NCBI GenBank assembly: GCA_003023535.1
Contig: PXSC01000104.1
Coordinates: 1-9,238 of the forward strand
Length of the DNA stretch: 9,238 nt
From: Halobacteriales archaeon QS_9_70_65
GTDB lineage: Archaea > Halobacteriota > Halobacteria > Halobacteriales > Haloarculaceae
Direction: 5' to 3'
A program made the position numbers and the translations under genes. The notes below the pieces were generated by a model that was not told the DNA's origin, searched no databases, and worked only from the letters and a program-made list of their open reading frames with translations. Of this stretch, positions 5,448 to 9,238 are shown one piece after another (the stretch's first letter is position 1; each line of letters opens with the position of its first letter).

Positions 5448-6043
5448 CGCCGCTGACGCTCCTGATAATCCCGGACCGCCCGGAGGAAGTCCCGACGGCG
5501 GAAGTCCCGCCAGTTGACGTCGGTGAAGTACAGCTCCGAGTAGACGGACTGCCAGATGAGAAAGTCCGACAGGCGCTCGGCGCCGGTCTTGATGACGAGA
5601 TCCGGCGGCGTCTGGAAGACGAGCCGGCGTTCGATCTCGGCCTCGTCGACGACCTCGGGGTCGAGGTCGCCGGCGGCGGCGTCCTCGGCGATGCGTCGGA
5701 CCGCGGCCGCGAACTCCTCGCGGCCGCCGAGGCCGATCGACACCTGCACCGGCGCGTCGGCGGCGTCGTCGGCGTCCGGCCCGCGGACGGCCACCTCGCG
5801 GGGGCTCCGAAGCTCCGACAACGCGGTCCGCAGCGTCGGGACGGCCGCGGCGTCGAGAACGCTCACGTAGATGAGCACCCGCTCGGCGCCGAGTTCGAAG
5901 GCCCACTCGAGAAACGACGACAGCGTTCCGTAGGCGCCCTGCTCGAGGAGGTCCTGCTCGGTGATGACCAGTGCGACCCGCCCGGGGGCGGCGGCGTCGC
6001 TCCACCTGACGCGGGCGGCCAGATAGCGGTCGTACAGTCCCAC
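5435..6043 (-). CDS. uppS: Cis-prenyltransferase paralogue lacking catalytic motifs
   Basis: A 202-residue UppS-family protein. The C-terminal half keeps the substrate-binding region: [46 protein letters not shown] is close to the family pattern DLxIRTxGExRLSNFLxWQxxYxExxF. The N-terminal half does not: where active enzymes have IMDGN it reads [17 protein letters not shown] (23-39), without the catalytic Asp, and where they have SxENWxRP it reads [12 protein letters not shown]. It is therefore probably not active alone; it may be a partner subunit, as NUS1/NgBR is for eukaryotic DHDDS (inference). The start is GTG at 6043 ([12 protein letters not shown]); the frame extends to 6184, but that part overlaps the DUF92 start and is basic and unlike the family. 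Convergent with uppS, divergent from DUF92. Upstream only a weak TTGACC is seen at the promoter distance. Confidence 0.85.
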   Translation of the reverse strand: MGLYDRYLAARVRWSDAAAPGRVALVITEQDLLEQGAYGTLSSFLEWAFELGAERVLIYVSVLDAAAVPTLRTALSELRSPREVAVRGPDADDAADAPVQVSIGLGGREEFAAAVRRIAEDAAAGDLDPEVVDEAEIERRLVFQTPPDLVIKTGAERLSDFLIWQSVYSELYFTDVNWRDFRRRDFLRAVRDYQERQRRFGR

Positions 6044-6103
6044 GGCCGGACGTCGACGCCGGGCGGGGTCAACGTGTCGGTCCCGGGGTGCGGCTTCGGG
6101 AAC

Positions 6104-6109
6104 GTTAAG
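6104..6109 (+). promoter_or_regulatory. TATA-like box for the DUF92-GNAT operon
   Basis: GAACGTTAAGTGAG places GTTAAG 26-31 bp before the GTG start at 6135; the CGGGAAC before it could serve as a BRE. A leaderless transcript is predicted. It sits in the 91-bp gap shared with the divergent uppS paralogue. Confidence 0.5.
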
Positions 6110-6134
6110 TGAGCGACGGCGGAAGCCCCGGGTC

Positions 6135-7463
6135 GTGACACGCGACGTCCGTCGTGCCGTCGGCTTTCTGGCGGTCGGGGCCATCGGCCTCGTCGCACCG
6201 CTGCTCGATGCCTATGCCGACGGCACGCTCGCGGCCGTCGGCACCGTCGCTCCGTTCCTGCTCGTCGCCGCCGTCGCGCTCGGCTCGACGGAAGGCCGGC
6301 TGTTCGAGCTGTTCGCCTACGAGGGCGACCGCCAGGAGGGCCGGCTCTACGGGCTGGCGTCGTTCGCGCTCGCGGTCGCCGGCCTCGCCATCCTGCTGGT
6401 CGGCTTCGGCCTCCCGACGACGGCGTTCGTCGCCGCCGTTTTCGTGCTCACTACCGGCAACCTGGCGCAGGACCTCCTCGGGCGGCGCCGCCCGAGCCCC
6501 GTGGCGGGGACGGCCGCCTTCGCCGTCGTCGGGACGCTCGGCGGCGCCGCCTCGACCGCCGTCGCCGGCGTTCTCGGTGCGTCGCCGCCCGCGCCGGGGC
6601 TCGCGGTGTTCGTCGCCGCCAGCGGCGCGCTGCTGGGGGCGCTCATCCGGTCGGCGCTGTACGTCCGCGACGACCCGCTGGTGCTGCTGTCCAGCGGGCT
6701 GCTCATCTGGCTGCTCGTCGAGCTGGAGGCCGGCACGCCCGGGCCGTCGACGCGGCGGGTCGCCGCCGGGCTCGCGCTCACCGTCGCGCTCGGTTACGTC
6801 GCCTACGCCCTCGAGACGGCGTCGATCACCGGTATGCTGACCGGCGTCCTGCTGGCGTTCTTCGCGGTCGTCCTCGGGGGGTACGGCTGGTTCGTCCTGC
6901 TCGTGACGTTCTTCGGGCTCGGCGGCCTCGCCTCGAAGTACCGCTACGGGGAGAAGCTCGACCGCGGCATCGCCCAGGAGAACGACGGCGCCCGCGGCGG
7001 CGGCAACGTGCTGGCGAACTCGGCGGTGGCGCTGGTCGCCGTCGTCGGCTACGCCGCCAGCGGCCTCGCCGGGATCGACGCCTCGCCGTTCCGCTTCGCC
7101 TTCGCCGGCGCCGTCGCCGCCGCCCTGGCCGACACCTTCTCCAGCGAGTTCGGCGGCCTCTTCGACGCCCCGCGGCTCGTCACGACCTTCGAGCAGGTCG
7201 ACCCGGGCACCGACGGCGCCGTCACCTGGCAGGGGGCGATCGCGGGGCTGACCGGGGCGGCCATCATCGGCGGGCTCGGCGGCGTCTTCTTTGGATTCGG
7301 GTCGCCGGCCGTCGCGCTGGTCGCCGTCACCGGCTTCGCCGGCATGATGATCGACAGCGTCCTCGGCGCGACGCTGGAGGGGAACCGCCTCGACAACCAG
7401 AGCGTCAATCTGCTGGCGACGCTGTCGGCCGGACTGCTGGCGGCCGCCGCCGTCGTCCTGTGA
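6135..7463 (+). CDS. DUF92 family integral membrane protein (phytyl-phosphate kinase VTE6-like)
   Basis: A 442-residue, multi-pass membrane protein with roughly ten or more hydrophobic segments. The DUF92 domain is in the C-terminal half: [32 protein letters not shown], then [12 protein letters not shown], then [22 protein letters not shown], and a last [18 protein letters not shown]. The N-terminal half is an extra set of hydrophobic helices ([41 protein letters not shown] and others). The plant relative VTE6 phosphorylates phytyl phosphate using a nucleotide, and the wider family includes CTP-dependent polyprenol kinases, so a role in making or salvaging isoprenyl diphosphates is likely but unproven here. 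Start is GTG at 6135. Its stop overlaps the GNAT start by 4 bp. Confidence 0.9.
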   Translation: MTRDVRRAVGFLAVGAIGLVAPLLDAYADGTLAAVGTVAPFLLVAAVALGSTEGRLFELFAYEGDRQEGRLYGLASFALAVAGLAILLVGFGLPTTAFVAAVFVLTTGNLAQDLLGRRRPSPVAGTAAFAVVGTLGGAASTAVAGVLGASPPAPGLAVFVAASGALLGALIRSALYVRDDPLVLLSSGLLIWLLVELEAGTPGPSTRRVAAGLALTVALGYVAYALETASITGMLTGVLLAFFAVVLGGYGWFVLLVTFFGLGGLASKYRYGEKLDRGIAQENDGARGGGNVLANSAVALVAVVGYAASGLAGIDASPFRFAFAGAVAAALADTFSSEFGGLFDAPRLVTTFEQVDPGTDGAVTWQGAIAGLTGAAIIGGLGGVFFGFGSPAVALVAVTGFAGMMIDSVLGATLEGNRLDNQSVNLLATLSAGLLAAAAVVL

Positions 7464-7864
7464 CGCGGCAACCGCGGCCCGACGAACGGTCCGCCCTCCG
7501 GTCGCTGCAGGGATTGCTGCCGTACGCCGACCCCGACCTGGTCGACGCCGCCCTCGACGGCCCCTTCCGCTGCCGGGTGGCCGTCGACGCCGGGACGGTC
7601 GTCGGCTACGCCGTCGCGCTGCCCGGCCCGGAGACGACTCTCTCGGAGCTGGTCGTCGCCCCGGCCCACCGCGGGGCGGGCCACGGTCGCGCGCTCGTCG
7701 ACGCCGTAGCCGCGGCCGCCGACGCCGACCGCCTCGTCGCCACCACGCCCGCCGGCGCCGACGCCGTCGACTTCTACCGGGCGCTCGGCTTCGAGACCGA
7801 CCGGCGGCTGGCGTCGTTCTACGACGACGGGGCCGCGGCGCTACGCCTCGTTCGCCGCGAGTAG
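7460..7864 (+). CDS. GNAT family N-acetyltransferase
   Basis: A 134-residue GNAT protein. ELVVAPAHRGAGHGRALVDAVAAAA holds the acetyl-CoA loop (R-G-x-G-x-G/A type), and VDFYRALGFETDRRLASFY is the usual C-terminal part. The N-terminal DERSALRSLQGLLPYADPDLVDAAL is typical of small haloarchaeal GNATs. The substrate is unknown. GTG at 7460 overlaps the DUF92 stop (GTGA), so the two are co-transcribed and probably translationally coupled. Its 3' end overlaps the convergent dnaG by 24 bp. It is not closely similar to the first GNAT in this window beyond the fold. Confidence 0.88.
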   Translation: MTRQPRPDERSALRSLQGLLPYADPDLVDAALDGPFRCRVAVDAGTVVGYAVALPGPETTLSELVVAPAHRGAGHGRALVDAVAAAADADRLVATTPAGADAVDFYRALGFETDRRLASFYDDGAAALRLVRRE

Positions 7865-9124
7865 CTGCGCGGCGGTCCTGACGCGGACGCTCGTCGGCCG
7901 CTTGACGAACTCGCCGGTCGAGGCGGCGACCACCTGCTCGACGCCGCGCTGGGCGGCCACGTCGAGGAGCCGCTGGTCGATTTCCCCGTCGAGGACGACC
8001 GCCGCCGGCGGCTCCGCCGCGTCGGCGACGAGATCGAACGCTTCTCCGGCGTCGCCCTCCGCGACCGAGCGGAACTCGGCGTCGAGCAGCCGGGCGCTGC
8101 CGGTTTCGCCCTCGACGACCGCCCGGACGTGGCCGGGAAGCGTCTCCGGGGGGGCCGTCGTCTCGTCGTCGACGGCGTCGGGGACGTCCGTTCCGTTGGC
8201 GTCGCTTCCGTCGGCCGCCGGTTCAGCGCCCGGGTCGTCGCCCGCGACGACGTCGACGGCCGCGGCGCCGGTGCCGTCGACCGTTCCGGCGTCGGTTGCC
8301 AGGTCGCTCGGAGTCTCCAGGTCCGCGACGCTGTGGTACGGCACCTTCTCCCGGAGCGCCGCCATCGCCGTCCGGCGGTCGAGGTCCTCGACCGACCGGT
8401 CCTCGGGGGCGAAGGCGACGTAGTCGACCTCGCCGACCTGTGCCAGCTCCTTGAGCACGAGCTCGCCGCCGCGGTCGCCGTCGAGGAAGGCGGTGACGGT
8501 CCGCTCTTCCGTGAGGCTCCCGACGGCGTCGGGAACGTCCGTTCCCTCGGCGGCGATGGCGTTTTTCACCCCGTAGCGGAGCAGCGTCAGCACGTCGGCC
8601 CGGCCCTCGACGACGACGATGGCGTCGGAGTCGGCGACGTTCGGGCCGGCCGGCAGCCCCTCGTACTCGGTGATGTCCTCGACACGGACCGCCTCCCGAA
8701 CCTCCTCGACGAGGTCGCGGCTGGAGCGCATCGACCCGTCGAACGCCTCCGTCAGCAGCGTCTTGGCCCGCTCGACGACCTCCCGGCGGCGGGCCGCCCG
8801 GACGTCCTCGATCCGGCGGACCTCGATTGTCGACCGACAGGGCCCGACCCGGTCGATGGTCTCCAGCGCCGCCGCCAGAATGGCGGTTTCGACCTGGTCG
8901 AGGCTCGTCGCGACGGTCATGCGGCCGAACGACTGGCCGTTCTCCGAGTCGACGTCGACGTCGATGCGGCCGACCTTCGAGGAGTCCTGCAGCTCCCGGA
9001 GGTCCAGTTCGTCGCCGAGCAGGCCCTCCGTCTGCCCGAAGACCGCCCCGACGACGTCCGACCGCTCGACGATACCGTCCGTCGTGATGTCCGCGTGAAC
9101 GAGGTATTTTGCCGTGTCTTGCAT
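7841..9124 (-). CDS. dnaG: Archaeal DnaG (bacterial-type primase homologue)
   Basis: Archaeal DnaG has a Toprim domain and is mainly known as a subunit of the RNA exosome with poly(A)-binding preference; a primase activity has also been reported. The 427-residue protein opens MQDTAKYLVHADI and has GAVFGQTEGLLGDELDLRELQ and SSKVGRIDVDVDSENGQS. The Toprim domain (about 168-250) has VVEGRAD (Glu173) and FLDGDRGG (Asp215, Asp217), the metal-binding acidic residues. A long acidic, Ala/Asp-rich linker (about 267-328) leads to the conserved C-terminal region LPGHVRAVVEGETGSARLLD through GEFVKRPTSVRVRTAAQLL. I chose ATG at 9124, since MQDTAKYL is the conserved beginning; ATG at 9139 (MGSSP) is the alternative. 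Stop at 7841 lies inside the 3' end of the GNAT gene. Confidence 0.97.
   Translation of the reverse strand: MQDTAKYLVHADITTDGIVERSDVVGAVFGQTEGLLGDELDLRELQDSSKVGRIDVDVDSENGQSFGRMTVATSLDQVETAILAAALETIDRVGPCRSTIEVRRIEDVRAARRREVVERAKTLLTEAFDGSMRSSRDLVEEVREAVRVEDITEYEGLPAGPNVADSDAIVVVEGRADVLTLLRYGVKNAIAAEGTDVPDAVGSLTEERTVTAFLDGDRGGELVLKELAQVGEVDYVAFAPEDRSVEDLDRRTAMAALREKVPYHSVADLETPSDLATDAGTVDGTGAAAVDVVAGDDPGAEPAADGSDANGTDVPDAVDDETTAPPETLPGHVRAVVEGETGSARLLDAEFRSVAEGDAGEAFDLVADAAEPPAAVVLDGEIDQRLLDVAAQRGVEQVVAASTGEFVKRPTSVRVRTAAQLLAANEA
8171..8545 (-). repeat. Duplicated 24-nt segment inside dnaG
   Basis: A 24-nt sequence at 8171-8194 (linker) is repeated at 8522-8545 (Toprim region) with one mismatch, at 8183/8534. 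Both copies code for GTDVPDAV (residues 194-201 and 311-318). The Toprim copy is conserved in haloarchaeal DnaG; the linker copy may have arisen by duplication. Confidence 0.7.
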
Positions 9125-9210
9125 CGGTGAACTGCCCATTGCCGGGCGTGGATCGTGATCGAACGTCCATGAGCGACCCCATGGGTGACCGAAACTCGCC
9201 GGCCGACGTA

Positions 9211-9216
9211 CATAAA
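9211..9216 (-). promoter_or_regulatory. TATA-like box upstream of dnaG
   Basis: On the minus strand GGTTTATGTAC places TTTATG 87-92 bp before the chosen ATG. Initiation would fall near 9187, giving a leader of about 60 nt rather than a leaderless mRNA. No strong Shine-Dalgarno is seen. The first 87 bases between this box and the start hold nothing else I can call. Confidence 0.4.
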
Positions 9217-9238
9217 CCATGCGAACCGTTGGCGTGAC

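Noticed and set aside
4508..6112. 534-residue plus-strand frame across uppS, the hairpin region and uppS2
   Set aside because: Its composition is Arg-rich and then mirrors the antisense of uppS2. No domain is seen, and it crosses both real genes out of frame.
6044..6184. Upstream extension of uppS2 to the ATG at 6184
   Set aside because: The added part overlaps the DUF92 start and is basic ([14 protein letters not shown]), unlike the acidic proteins here. Family similarity begins at the GTG at 6043.
9125..9220. Longer DnaG start (frame open to 9220) or an overlapping upstream frame from 9182
   Set aside because: The conserved family start is MQDTAKYL at 9124, and the predicted initiation near 9187 lies after the farthest start. 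The frame from 9182 is Arg-rich without domains.
1..9238. tRNA, rRNA, insertion sequence or toxin-antitoxin genes
   Set aside because: I saw no cloverleaf, rRNA segment, transposase motif, terminal inverted repeat of an element, or small paired toxin-antitoxin frames.

Overview
The window is very GC-rich, its proteins are strongly acidic (Asp/Glu-rich), start codons are ATG or GTG, and several genes have a TATA-like box 25-32 bp before the start codon with no leader. The gene set (archaeal DnaG, the siroheme route to haem, two cis-prenyltransferase paralogues, a DUF92 membrane protein) points to a halophilic archaeon (class Halobacteria). I cannot name the genus.

Layout. 1-99: tail of an unrecognised plus-strand gene. 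103-534 (-): GNAT acetyltransferase. 604-3621 (-): tetrapyrrole operon read right to left: fused AhbA-AhbB siroheme decarboxylase, precorrin-2 dehydrogenase, glutamyl-tRNA reductase (hemA), with 4-bp start/stop overlaps. 3692-4096 (-): conserved haloarchaeal protein of unknown function. 4188-4382 (-): cold-shock protein. 4395-5147 (+): cis-prenyltransferase (uppS) lacking its 5' end. 5148-5434: convergent intergenic region packed with hairpins. 5435-6043 (-): second, catalytically degenerate cis-prenyltransferase paralogue. 6135-7463 and 7460-7864 (+): DUF92 membrane protein and a second GNAT, overlapping by 4 bp. 7841-9124 (-): archaeal DnaG, whose 3' end overlaps the GNAT 3' end by 24 bp.

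How the genes work together. hemA makes the first committed intermediate of tetrapyrroles, the dehydrogenase makes sirohydrochlorin on the way to siroheme, and AhbAB decarboxylates siroheme towards haem. The two cis-prenyltransferase genes and DUF92 (related to phytyl-phosphate kinase) suggest an isoprenoid-phosphate neighbourhood.

Most notable. Two conserved genes carry apparent deletions. In ahbAB about 25-30 codons are missing and the frame shifts at a TGGCCC junction. In uppS the start and the catalytic MDGN motif are gone. Both may be real lesions or assembly/sequencing errors. The region between the two uppS genes holds at least eight inverted repeats, five of them with a spacing of exactly 11 nt between the inner ends of the arms, and one hairpin is present twice as a 37-nt near-identical copy. 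The window offers a haem operon and a prenyl-lipid cluster, but I see no clear new defence or mobile system.
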